Part shown: positions 21,559 to 31,700 of the stretch, piece after piece
Numbering within the stretch: position 1 is the first letter of the stretch
Layout of the letters: every line of letters starts with the position of its first letter
Assembly: GCF_000006405.1 (NCBI RefSeq)
Contig: NW_003213976.1
Span: forward strand, 62,076 to 94,276
Direction of reading: 5' to 3'
From: Perkinsus marinus ATCC 50983
Taxonomy: Eukaryota > Perkinsozoa > Perkinsida > Perkinsidae
Length of the DNA: 32,201 nucleotides
Translations under genes and position numbers: made by a program
Notes under the pieces: generated by a model
Told to the model about the DNA's origin: nothing
What the model saw: the letters and a program-made list of their open reading frames with translations, nothing else
Databases searched by the model: none

Positions 21559-21783
21559 CTAATTCCCATCACCAGCATCGGATGTCTGCTCCTCGCCAGA
21601 GACGCCCTCACTGGCAGCAGCCGCAGCAGCCACGGCCTTCTCCTTCTCTATGTCCTGCAACATCTCAGCAGCCTCCTTACACCTAATGAGGAGTGATACC
21701 GGTGATAGGACGTCTAATGCGCCTATCCTAACATGACTCTCAGGTATCTCACCAATACACTATTTCACACGACGACAGTCATC
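21559..21783 (-). CDS. Small coiled-coil C-terminal exon or small gene
   Basis: An open run after an aaatag acceptor near 21757 reads IGEIPESHVRIGALDVLSPV, continues through CKEAAEMLQDIEKEK and an Ala run, and ends GDGN with TAG at 21561-21559. It is clearly biased like coding sequence but sits only about 70 bp after the SKP1 stop on the same strand, leaving little room for a first exon. It could be a protein of about 60-70 aa or an exon of a longer transcript through SKP1. No family recognised. Confidence 0.45.
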
Positions 21784-21827
21784 ACCCCATACACAATAGA
21801 ATGTTAAGAACAGTGCAAGCAGTAGGG

Positions 21828-22590
21828 CTAGTACCAAGATGCATTATCGCGGAGTATCTTTTCCTCCTCCTCAGCCGTAAAGCCATCCTCACCAACACCA
21901 AGCTCTTGTCGTAGTTCCTCAACCGTCTTGGACTTGATAGAGGAAGCTACCTGAAAAATTAGCAGCCTACTCCTTGAGCCAACCAAGCACGAACGATTGA
22001 GCCCTCGAAGCCTCCTCAAGGTACGGCCGGGTGTAGTGAGGTTACTCTGTCGCTAGGCATTATTACCGATGCACAGCATAACTCCAGTAGTGGTTTTATA
22101 TCCATAAAGTTGGCCGCTAGCATCACATCGAATAACTCCTTCTGAAAATGATTGTGAATGTAGAGGCGTAGTAGAGGTAGTAGCACCTCTGGTAAGTCCA
22201 CAAACTTATCATCCCATTCGGACACTCCGTTGTCACGAAGACGACCGCCCATCTTCAATGGCTTATTGATAACACCTGAATGGGGAGAGTTAAACATGAG
22301 TTGCGGTTGGTGTGGTATTACTAACAGGATTATCAACATGATATTCACACCATTGAACGACCTTGCTTAGTATCTTGGACGTAACATTAGGTAGAGGTAT
22401 CTCCTACCCAAGGAGGCATTCCCATCATCATAACTGTTGTTGTCACTACCTCCTCATTGATGCTACCACTAGCATCATCAACCATGTTGTTGACCAGGAT
22501 ACTAAAGCATGCAGCCTTCAGAGGGATAGGGACGACCACACCATCAGAGGTACGGACATTAACGATAGCAGCAGCAGCCTTCTCCGACAT
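21828..22590 (-). CDS. SKP1: SKP1, SCF ubiquitin ligase adaptor
   Basis: Five exons on the minus strand: 22590-22450, 22403-22322, 22275-22187, 22141-22067 and 21950-21828. All phases agree and the product is 169 aa, normal for SKP1. SKP1 links cullin-1 to F-box proteins in SCF E3 ligases. The N-terminal BTB/POZ-like fold shows VRTSDGVVVPIPLKAACFS and IPLPNVTSKILSKVVQWCEY; the middle WDDKFV then ELFDVMLAANFMDIKPLLEL; the C-terminal F-box-binding helices KTVEELRQELGV and FTAEEEEKILRDN. The 45-nt intron at 22186-22142 is in frame and without stop, so an unspliced reading would insert 15 residues before ELFDVM; family comparison shows it is an intron. The last intron is 116 nt. A tatag acceptor lies 14 nt upstream of the ATG. 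Confidence 0.93.
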
Positions 22591-22807
22591 GGTCACAAAG
22601 AGGCCTATAAGATCTGGTCGGAGTGGCCTGATGACAACGAAGATCAAAAAATCTTGGCACCTTACTCTCTCTCGAGCTTTCTCAGTATGTATCTGCTCAC
22701 TATGTAGAGTAGTAACTGAACCCAAACGCGTGTGAGTTTGTCCCTGGCAGGTGTTTGTAGGCGTCACATCGAGGAGTTATCATAAACAAGCTCAGTCCAG
22801 CACCCCC
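22591..22807. promoter_or_regulatory. Divergent promoter region of SKP1 and MA3-like gene
   Basis: 217 bp between two start codons pointing apart. It has AG acceptor-like sites for both transcripts (22605-22606 on the minus strand, near 22758 on the plus strand). Confidence 0.4.
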
Positions 22808-23350
22808 ATGCCTTCCCATGACGACCATCATTAGCATCATCGGCCAGACACCGAGGATCCTGCTAAGCAAGTGAAGAACACTTTAGAGGAGTTGAGTGCA
22901 TCGCTAGATGTAGGCATACTGCTACTGCTACTACTACCGGCCCTTGGGACTGTACAGTGTTGGGTAGGTTGACAATACAGTACAGGAGATGGCCGATATT
23001 ACACCTACTCCTGAGCAACAGATTAAGATCCTTATTGATCGTATAGGGGCTAGCTGTGATATTAAGAAAGAACAGAGGCAGGCACATTATGAGGTGGGCT
23101 TCCTATGCTTATCTATGGCATGCCTTTTATTGTAGGCATTTGGGAAGCTCTTTAGTGGCGACAGGAGAGGTAGTAGTTGGGAGGTTACAGCCCTAGAGAA
23201 GGCCTTAGATGACTTTGCTGACCCTGAGTGAGTCCACTGTGGTCATCACTGTATGGGGCAAAGGATGGGTTACTGTTAGGATCATCGAAGACATGAAATT
23301 GGACATACCAAATATCGTTGACATCTTCGTGATGGAATTGGTCAAGACCT
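22808..23350 (+). CDS. MA3-domain-like protein (3' exons unresolved)
   Basis: Exons 22808-22909, 22968-23093, 23136-23227 and 23280 to about 23347 join in phase through 42-58 nt introns. The protein reads QVKNTLEELSASLD, then VQEMADITPTPEQQIKILID, AFGKLFSGDRRGSSWEVTAL, and ALDDFADPE joined to IIEDMKLDIPNIVDIFVMEL. The last part matches the end of MA3 domains (D-x-x-LDIPxA..), which bind eIF4A in eIF4G and PDCD4. The first exon carries an in-frame TAG at 22832-22834 between His codons, so the true start or first intron may differ. Beyond 23350 several open runs continue (GVFDDDDKVALYANRLNANL, and one ending near 23850) but could not be chained. The family call is tentative. Confidence 0.5.
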
Positions 23351-24117
23351 TACATTGTAAGGCTTACAAGATGCTGGTGTCTTTGATGATGATGACAAGG
23401 TGGCTTTATATGCCAACAGGCTTAACGCTAATCTTTAAAATGTAGTATATTCGTACCACACGTCGGCCACATCATATTAGTACTACTCAGGTACATTCTT
23501 TTACCATAAGGAGGTGGCTATGGGGTAGTGTCCCCCCTCGTCCTTCGCTTATGTTACTACTATAATGATTACTGTTGATGCCTCTGTAGCCGTATGTTTA
23601 TTCATGGACTTGTGATAGTAATACTCGAGGTGATAACATTGAAGATGATGATGCCAATGACAACAACATCATCATCAACAACTGTTTCTATCTCAACCGT
23701 TTTTAATTGTTTATGAGGCTTTGCGTTCGCACCGCGATAGGGAGGTGGCTGCTCTATGAGGCATAGTTCACTAAGGAGGCGGATTATGACTCTGTCAAGT
23801 TATGTGGTAATTTACGAGGGGTTTTCAAAGATGGAAGTTCAAATTCGTAAACGAAGTTTGTGAACTCGGGAAGAAGAGTTCAAACCCACAACCAAACATG
23901 AGGTCAAGTTCGACGAAGGAAAACAGTAAGCTATAGATTGAACTGTAAGCATGTCGATTCTCTGGAGAACATTGGTGACCGCTCGCACATTTTAAAGTCG
24001 ATCTCTTTATATGCCCGGGGCTTAGTCTTGGGGCAACAGTCCTCATACATGTCGTTGCAGCGATGGAGTACATTGGGCACAAGATTGTCCTGCCCAGTGC
24101 GGGTATAGAAATACCGT
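23351..24117 (+). other. Unresolved region, probably further exons of the MA3-like gene
   Basis: Plus-strand open runs near 23371-23430, 23711-23756 (YEALRSHRDREVAAL) and 23765-23850 (FTKEADYDSVKLCG, ending in TAA after SSNS) look coding. The donors and acceptors between them are ambiguous. After about 23850 no coding signal is seen up to the tRNA-like motif. Confidence 0.35.
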
Positions 24118-24165
24118 CACCGGGGATCGAACCCGAAACCACATCATGTCCGCTGCGCTCGCCAT
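24118..24165 (-). other. tRNA/SINE-like motif with A-box and B-box
   Basis: On the minus strand tggcgagcgcagcgg (A-box-like) is followed after about 20 nt by ggtttcgggttcgatccccgg, a T-arm hairpin holding a consensus pol III B-box. The spacing is too short for an anticodon arm and no acceptor stem pairs, so it is not a functional tRNA by eye. It could be the head of a SINE or a tRNA relic. It lies about 85-130 bp upstream of the eRF3 start, antisense to it. Confidence 0.5.
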
Positions 24166-24247
24166 CGTAACCGATCAGGCTCTACTCATACTAGTAGAAG
24201 AGACCTTAATGATCCATAGTGTTCCTTGTTGTTGTCGTTTGCCCTCG

Positions 24248-26235
24248 ATGTCATCTGATAACGCCTCTAGCCAGTTGAAGGACTGCGACCCTCGGCCTCA
24301 CTTGAACTTGGTCTTCATCGGTCATGTCGATGCCGGCAAGTCGACTACCTGTGGGAATATTATGTATTTATCTGGTAGTAAAGGGGGAGGGGGTGACAGC
24401 ATAAGGAAGAGGACTTCACTCGTGGGTGGTGGTAGGGTTGGTGGATAATCGGACCATTGAGAAGTTCGAGAGGGAGGCTAAGGACAAGAATCGTGAGTCA
24501 TGGTTTTTGGCCTATATCATGGACACCAACGAGGAGGAGAGGGCCAAAGGCATCACCGTCGAGGTAGAGGGGAGGTAGTGGTGGTGTTGGTGACAAGCCT
24601 GCTATTAGGTTGGTCGGGCCCACTTCGAAACACCTAATAGACGATTTACCATCTTGGATGCTCCCGGTCATAAGAACTATGTACCGAATATGATCTCTGG
24701 CGCGGCCCAGGCCGATATCGGCGTGTTGATGATCTCCGCTCGAAAGGGTAATTGGCATTATTTGTCTAAGACTCATGCATACTACCATTGTCAGGCGAAT
24801 TTGAGACTGGCTTCGACAAGGGTGGTCAGACTCGTGAGCATGCTATGCTTGCCAAGACCTTAGGTGTGAATAAACTGATCATCACTGTGAATAAAATGGA
24901 CGATCCGACTGTGAATTGGTAGTAGTACTATGTTGTTGGGCTGAAGGCAGCTGACTTTGGTAATGGACAGGTCTAAGGAGAGATACGACCAAATAGTTGA
25001 GAAGTTGACTCCCTTCTTGAAGGGCTGTGGCTTTAATGTAAAGAGCGAGGATGACGTCTTCTTCCTCCCCATCTCTGGTCTCAAAGGTCAGACTACTACC
25101 TTATCGTTATTGGTAAACAATACTATCATATCAGGTGATAATTTAAAGGAAGGCCCCAAGTCGCCCGGCTCTGATTGGTATAAGGGCCCGACACTATTCC
25201 AAGTATTGGATAATGCCAACCCACCCTACAGGTAGTCACGGGTATCGGTGATGGGTTGAGGAGGGGCCTCCTGTTAGGGATCCTGAGGCACCTCTACGTA
25301 TACCTATTGTCGATGGGTATAGGGATATGGGCACTATTGCTATGGGGAAGATAGAGCAGGGGAAGGCACAGCCAGGTAGGAGGAAGGTAGCTAATGGTGT
25401 CGGTAATAAGGAGATGCACATCAGGTCAGCAGTGCATGTTGCTGCCTAATAAGACTGTTACTGAGATACAGTCAGTTTACATCGAGGATGATGAATATAA
25501 ATACGCCAATCCTGGTAATAGCCTCTACTACAATATTAGATGATAGAGTGGGAGCAGGTGAGGATATCAAACTGAAGTTGAAGAATGTCGACGAAGACCA
25601 AGTCCAGAAGGGTGGGGACCAGGAGGCACCTAGGGTATCATCAGTGATTTGGCTTCCTCCTTAGGGTTCGTGCTCTCTGCCATTGATCACCCTTGCCCAG
25701 TCGTACAGAAGTTCCAGGCCCAGCTTGTCATCACGGACCTCCTCGAACACAAGTAGGTGACCTTCCTCACCCTCGTTATTCACTACCACCTTATAGGCCT
25801 ATTATCACTATTGGTTATACGGCTGTTCTGCATGTCCACACTGCTATCGAGGAGTGCACTATTACTAAACTCATAGAGGTGATAATAATATCAATAGTGT
25901 ACCGCCAGGATTGTATCACATTTCAGTGTGTTGATAAGCAAAAGAAGACCAAACAGAAGAGGCCGAGATTCGCTAAGACCGGCCAGATGTTGCTATGTGA
26001 GTTCCTTCACTATCACCTCCATTATCAAATACCTCTTTTAGGCGTCATCGAGACCACCAACAGGATATGTGTTGATACTTTCAAGAGGACTCCACAGCTT
26101 GGTCGATTTACGTTGAGAGATGAGGGTAAGTGAACAGCACCTTTTCGTTGTGTAATTTGATGTTTATGAGGTAAAACCATCGCCATTGGAAAGATAGTGG
26201 AATTGCCTAAATCTGTCACGGAGGGGATCGCCTAA
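24248..26235 (+). CDS. Eukaryotic release factor eRF3 (GTPase), without N-terminal extension
   Basis: Fourteen exons: 24248-24374, 24436-24563, 24609-24747, 24795-24918, 24971-25086, 25135-25231, 25278-25375, 25425-25514, 25558-25611, 25665-25752, 25797-25878, 25927-25996, 26042-26125 and 26171-26235. They sum to 1362 nt, 453 aa plus TAA, with every phase matching. eRF3 delivers eRF1 to stop codons and hydrolyses GTP during termination. The G domain shows GHVDAGKST (G1), [14 protein letters not shown] (G3) and [10 protein letters not shown] (G4, NKMD). The diagnostic eRF3 segments [40 protein letters not shown] and [20 protein letters not shown] are present, the last two in the beta-barrel domains. 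Only about 18 residues precede the G domain, so the usual N-terminal region is missing from this gene model. Thirteen introns, 43-61 nt; the one at 25087-25134 is in frame without a stop. Confidence 0.95.
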
Positions 26236-26844
26236 AATAGTGACAGTAGTTAATCAATTCTTCACTGATACACTAGCTTTGTGTTGATAGTCAAAAATAA
26301 TCTTCCTAAGCACGATACCAAATTCATCCCAGAGACACGTTATTAACTTCAATCAACACAAGTAGCAATAATAAAATAGATACTCGCTTTTTCGTCTCAT
26401 AAATGTCTCATACCAATACGAAACGCTTTATCATGCCATTGTTAACATAACAATAAGTAGTGCAGCATAATCGTCCTTGGTAAAAACATAATAGCGATTA
26501 TTATTAGTATTATCCACCATAACAAAACTCACTCCTACGATTCTATTTATGATGATAATATCCAGTTAGAGCACAGGGGTAGCATAAATGAGCATGGCTC
26601 GGGTATAGTGGTGAAATCTAAACTAATACAAAGTTTCACCGACTTTGTCAAAGACTAGTAATATGACATGTTAGAGTTCTAACTACTTACTCGCTCCGAA
26701 TTGGCACAAAAAAATACCTCTAAACAATCAAGAGGGGCACTGGAAATAGTTTGTACTAAGTATTTACGACGATAATGGTGGACTGCTATGATAATGAGAA
26801 AAATGATGTTGATGTAGATTGATCCTAATAGACCGTTATACCTG
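26236..26844. other. AT-rich convergent intergenic region
   Basis: About 600 bp between the 3' ends of eRF3 and the Mei2-like gene, clearly richer in A and T than the flanks. It holds both 3'UTRs and polyadenylation signals. The 195-bp repeat is absent and I see no gene. Confidence 0.5.
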
Positions 26845-28218
26845 TTACTGCTGGGCACAACCAGGGTCGGTAGTGATGCGCTGTTCGCTGGTAGTGTAAG
26901 TATCATCTGGCACCCAAGGTTGGTAAAGATCCTCAGATGCATTACTATTATCATCATCAACCATGTCCTTAGCATACAGATAATAACAACCACCACTAGT
27001 GTATGCAGATGCCCTTGGCAAACCATAACGCTTCTGCTCTTCCTCTCCAACATTACGTAGACAGTCCAGATTGAGTTCATCAGTGTAGCGACTATTGTCG
27101 CCCAATAGGGACTCGAAACCACCATTGACCTCTTCAATAGCCCCACCAGGTGCCGACGAGAATAATGTTGGACTACTACCAATACTAGTGGGTACCGACG
27201 TAATGGTAGTGGGGGAAGCCGTACGTACATTCCCAGTGGTCGAACAGTCGACGGCGACCCTACGAGTGTAGCACTCGTGAACATCAGTATTGCCGTTATT
27301 AAGTATACCATTGTTGTTGGAAGCATCGATCATGGACAAATAGGACCTACGAGGTACCTGTTCATAGTGCTTGACTCGGGCACTTGAACCCAAATGCCTC
27401 AACAGACCACCAGCCGAGAGGTTACCCTGAAGAGCCGAGTTACTGGCATCAACAGCGGCCACAGCAGAGGAGGAACTCTCGAAGCTGCAAAAGCCAAAGC
27501 ATCGACTCTTGCCGGTGCTACGACACCTCTTCACCTCACAGTCGATCACTGGGCCGAATTGTCGAGACATAAGAGCCTTTAAATCAGCTGTGTTGATAGC
27601 AGGCGATAGGCCTCCAACGAATACTGTGTTCTCTGGAGGAGGGTCCACGTAGTTGGTCATGTTGGTAACCATATGGATGGGGGAGTCCTGAGGGACATCC
27701 GCTTTACGACCAGTGTCGGTACCATCAGTGACAACCGTACTGCAGTGACTAGAAGCTCTGAATCTACCATCAGTGATATACCCATCTGGCTGACCATCAT
27801 GACCAGGAGAGTCGTCAAAGCTAAAGTGTTTGACCTGGGTTGTTGCCCAAGTAACACAACTGGTCTTACTCGATCTAGTCGTGTTCCTCGGCCATTGATA
27901 ACCATTAAAAATAGTCATAAACCTGTCGGCTACCGGCCTCGAGGTCAAGTTAATAAAAGCATAGCCACGGTTGCACTTATTGTAGTCGTCCCAAGGAAGG
28001 TAGACACTATGGTACTCTCGATTGTTACCGTACTCAAACCCATGCTCATTCATCACTTGAACAAGCATCTCGTAAGTATAACGATTGGGTATGTTACGCC
28101 ACATGACCGAGGTAAGCTCTTCCGGTGGGCATCCAGGAGGCATGGAGGTCTCGATCTGTTTACGCAATGCTGAGCAATCTTCCCTCAAGTGAGGACGATG
28201 AGGAGGAGGAGAAGAGGG

Positions 28219-28253
<35 letters not shown>

Positions 28254-28284
28254 GAGGGAATTCTAGTAGTCCGTCAGATGACAT
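26845..28284 (-). CDS. Mei2-like RNA-binding protein, intronless
   Basis: A single frame of 479 aa from ATG 28284 to TAA. The frame stays open upstream to 28425, but those 47 codons come from the tRNA-like stretch, and a tatttcag acceptor lies 15 nt before ATG 28284, so the inner start is preferred. After a run of ten Thr (residues 12-21), residues 60-150 form a Mei2-type RRM (RRM_2): VMWRNIPNRYTYEMLVQVMN, then YLPWDDYNKCNRGYAFINLT. Residues 219-290 form a canonical RRM (NTVFVGGLSPAINTADLK; RNP1 CFGFCSF). The rest is low complexity. Mei2 proteins bind RNA and control meiosis and differentiation; in Mei2 and its plant relatives this RRM type is at the C-terminus, here it comes first. Lack of introns sets it apart from most neighbours. 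Confidence 0.85.
28222..28253. repeat. (AGT)n microsatellite encoding poly-Thr
   Basis: Ten AGT units on the plus strand, read as ACT Thr codons near the start of the Mei2-like protein. Likely length-variable. Confidence 0.9.
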
Positions 28285-28378
28285 GATGATGCTTTTCAAC
28301 TGAAATACTGTAGAGGAAGAGAATCTTGTGCGTCGATGAAGATGCGCTGGCGAGCGAGACCGGAATACTGCTTGAAAT

Positions 28379-28412
28379 GTCCCTCCCGGGTATCGAACCC
28401 GGGACCTCTCCA
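28379..28412 (-). other. tRNA T-arm-like motif upstream of Mei2-like gene
   Basis: On the minus strand gtcccgggttcgatacccgg forms a strong T-arm hairpin with a B-box. The sequence just before it (ttgtcacg) recalls an Asp anticodon loop, but the anticodon stem does not pair and no D-arm or acceptor stem is seen. A decayed tRNA or SINE head within the 5' flank of the Mei2-like gene is most likely. Confidence 0.45.
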
Positions 28413-28477
28413 AACGTGACAACAAAATATGACGTGTGTAGCGTCTTGGGGCTCAAGTATGGTTCTTCCCAGTGACA

Positions 28478-28494
28478 ACTCAGGAATCCTGAGT
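28478..28494. repeat. 17-nt palindrome actcagga-a-tcctgagt
   Basis: Perfect 8-bp arms around one base, about 195 bp upstream of the Mei2-like start; the next bases repeat tgagtcagga. It could be a dimeric transcription factor site. Confidence 0.6.
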
Positions 28495-28798
28495 CAGGAT
28501 CATTTGAGGGTTCGGAGTCATTCATTAGGAAATGAGGGTGATAATATCTGATACCGATGTCATATGAATCAATAAGTTTGACCGAAAAGAATAATGGGCA
28601 ATCCGTGAGGCTTCCAAAGCACAAGCAATGATCAATGGGGCACGCACACACGTAGTCTGATCGATTGTGTTCGGGCGACGACGACCTAAGTAGTCGCACG
28701 CACGCGAGAGCAGCCTCAGCACAGAGACCTTCCTAAGAGTGGAACGCTGTAGACGTCCCCCAAGGTCGAGTGCTGAAGAGCTGCAAAAAGAAAAAAGA

Positions 28799-31700
28799 TT
28801 ACGCCTCAAGGTATCCTGCCTCAACCATAGCAGCGCGTGAGGTGTCCTTGAGCATGTTCGTCGGAGTCAGATTGATACGCATGAGTACCGAAGACACCGT
28901 ACGCAGGAGCGGACTGTCCCGCTGAGCGTTTTCCGGAGTGTCACCAGTGTAAGTGGAACCGTCATGAGATAACCACACCGGGAAAAATTTATTGCCTTCA
29001 TGCGAGTCGTAGATCTGGACCACTAGTGAGCCATGAGCGATACTATCGTCATTGTCGGTTTCGGCCATGACCTTTCCGATAGCATCAGCACCACACGACA
29101 GCCTGGCAAGAATAACCTGACCAGGTTTTATCGAAGTGAAGGGGATCTCGGTTTCAACGGCCATAGTTGGACGGTCTCTATCCACAAAGGCATGCCTGGA
29201 TTCCAGATGACAAGCAGAAACGCTGACAGAGTGACCAGGTGGGCTTCCTAGTGGGTGTAACCTAGTCACGAAACCAGCCAACGATCCAAGGTAGCAGAAG
29301 GGACCATCTTCAGTATGGACGCCACTGACCAATCTGACCGTTCCTTCAACGGGTCGAGACTCAAGACGGCGCCACACCACGAGCTCACCATCTTTCAGTG
29401 GACGACCTGGCCGAGCCGCAGAGGCTCGAAGGCAGTCCCGAACGTGGGCTTGAAGAGTGGAGATTCGAGCCGCGCCCACCGAGCTCTTGAGAACTTCCCT
29501 GAGGGCCTCTGGTACCTCAGCAGATGTAGCTAATGTTTCAAGATCTCCGATGTGGACGATGGGCGTATTGTTTGTGATGGCAGATAGGACCGATGCGGAA
29601 GGAGTACGAATTCGCGTGCCAAACATGAGCTCCGCCGCCGAATGGCCAGAGACTCGCTTTTGGGAGTTGATCGACAGCTGGACAAAAGGTAAGGCTTGAT
29701 CCCATGGCAGTTTGGTTGTCGGGAGGACGCGTCTGACACGTCCGACCCTTTCCTCAGCACTGCCATTCGAAAATGGTGAGTATGCCGGGACCGTGTTGAA
29801 GCGCACACCACAGGACAGGAGCGGCGTGCGCAGTGACGGCGAGTCGATGAAGTTGTCCCCGGTAACACTAAGGGGTACACCAAAGATACTCACCCACGAG
29901 CCATACAGCAGTTTAGCCGTCGTACTTCCTCTGGCATCTTCCGCACCGCACAGAAGTGTATACCCTGTGGCCAAGTCCGTGATGACAAGGAATGCCTTGA
30001 GGGATGGGTTCGCGGGAGATATCCATGTAGGGTTTGGGTAACCATGGTCAATAGCAATATGCTTCCCACGAGCATTCAGATCTATTAGTCCCCACGGAAG
30101 GCGTGGTGCGGTGACCAGTTTCATACGCTTGGTAGGCTTCTGCTCCATGCAATGATCACATCGCTCAACCCAGGACCTAGCATCGCGAAGGAGGGAGGGC
30201 CACCAAACGAAAGGGACAAGGCTATCCCGCATGTCCCTGTGAGGTCTATGATAATCCATTTCATGGGCAACAAAAAGGAGCCAATCTCGCAGCTTCCAGT
30301 CTGTGTCGACATTAGTGCCGATCATGCCATTCAAACCGGTAACTACGCCTCCTGGAATGACTGGAACCGATATCGGTCCAGTCAACGCAGCTTCAGAGAT
30401 AGTCATGACCACCCCTCCAACATGGGTGACAAGGCCGAGAGCTTTAGCCTCCGCGGCTAATTTCTGAAGTTTCCCAGCTCCGTCAAAGTGATGTTGCCAT
30501 GCCTGTAGCGTAGCACCATGGAGGAGGGTAGAGGAGTCTGCCTTCTGAAGAGTTATCAACTGAACTCTCAGGTCACCCGCCAGAATGCATCTGGTAGAGT
30601 CGTGGACAGAGGCAGAACGATCCGTGGTAGGTAGTTCACTTTGGGAGGGTGATGTCGAGGTCACCAAGACAAACGCTTCGCCACCACCCTCAGGGACATA
30701 CCGCTGTCCCCCTTGAGCAAGACGACTCAGGAGATCGCTGAAAGAGTTATCCTTCCCTTTCGCATGGCGGTAGGTTAGATCAGCCTCATCGTACTCCAGC
30801 AGGTCTGCCAGCCACGAGAGCCACCGTTTAGTCTGTCGAGTAGTAGGCTGGTAGGTAGAGGAGTTGAGACGACCCTCGATCTTGCCCAGAGCACTAGTGG
30901 AGTCCATGAAAACCGTGACCCGTCCGACTCGGACGGTCCGAGACCAGGGTGTTTGTCCGAGGAGTAGAGCTTATGGAAGTTAAGGAAGGAGAGGATGAGT
31001 TGACGCCAATGAGACAGAGCGTGACATATGGCATATAACTCACGATCGGCGATGTCGTAGGCCTTCTCGTATGTGGACCACTTGTGGGTCCATACACCGA
31101 TGAGTTGGCCATTATCAGCCAACCAGTCGGCTGATATTTTATCCGTGTTACACGCGAACTTGTCTCTCGACAGACGCCATAGACAGGCTGCACCGGCCTC
31201 AGGCGACGCGTCACTCATGAGGACGAGTTGCATTCCATCCCAGTTATCAAGCTGGGAATGAAAGGGCACGAATGCATCACCCATATTGTCGCCGATGGCC
31301 TTCCATGCCTTCTCGAGGTCCGCCGTCCAATGTAGACTCGCAGTCTTTTTGGACTTGGCCGCGACCATCGAGCCGACTAAAGAGGTGAACGGTACCGTGA
31401 GATGGCTGAGAGTCTTGTCGGCACGATTGCGTTCAGGTCTCCATAGGGAGCGACAGAATTGTAGGAGTCCGAGTTTCGTACGAAGACCTCTGAGAGTGAG
31501 TGGTTTGGACTCCAGATTCGTACGGAGTGTTTCCAGGGTAGAGTCGGATACCCTATAGCCTCCTTGAACTAGAGTCAGCCCTAAGTAGTCGATCTTTCGA
31601 GCTGGGCCTTTGCGCTTGGCTATTGGTGCCTTGGCATTAACCCTCTCCAGGATATATACTAAGAGGCTCTTCAGGTGAACACATTCGTCCATGAACCGTG

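Noticed and set aside
21951-22066. ttggctcaag on the minus strand resembling the dinoflagellate spliced-leader 3' end
   Set aside because: Only ten bases match, inside an intron of SKP1, with no leader gene context; chance is likely.
24248-26235. eRF3 as a pseudogene with many frameshifts
   Set aside because: All breaks coincide with GT...AG boundaries of similar length and the spliced sum is an exact multiple of three with all GTPase motifs intact.
26679-27326. 215-codon minus frame overlapping the Mei2-like gene
   Set aside because: Shadow of the Mei2-like frame; hydrophobic run without family features.
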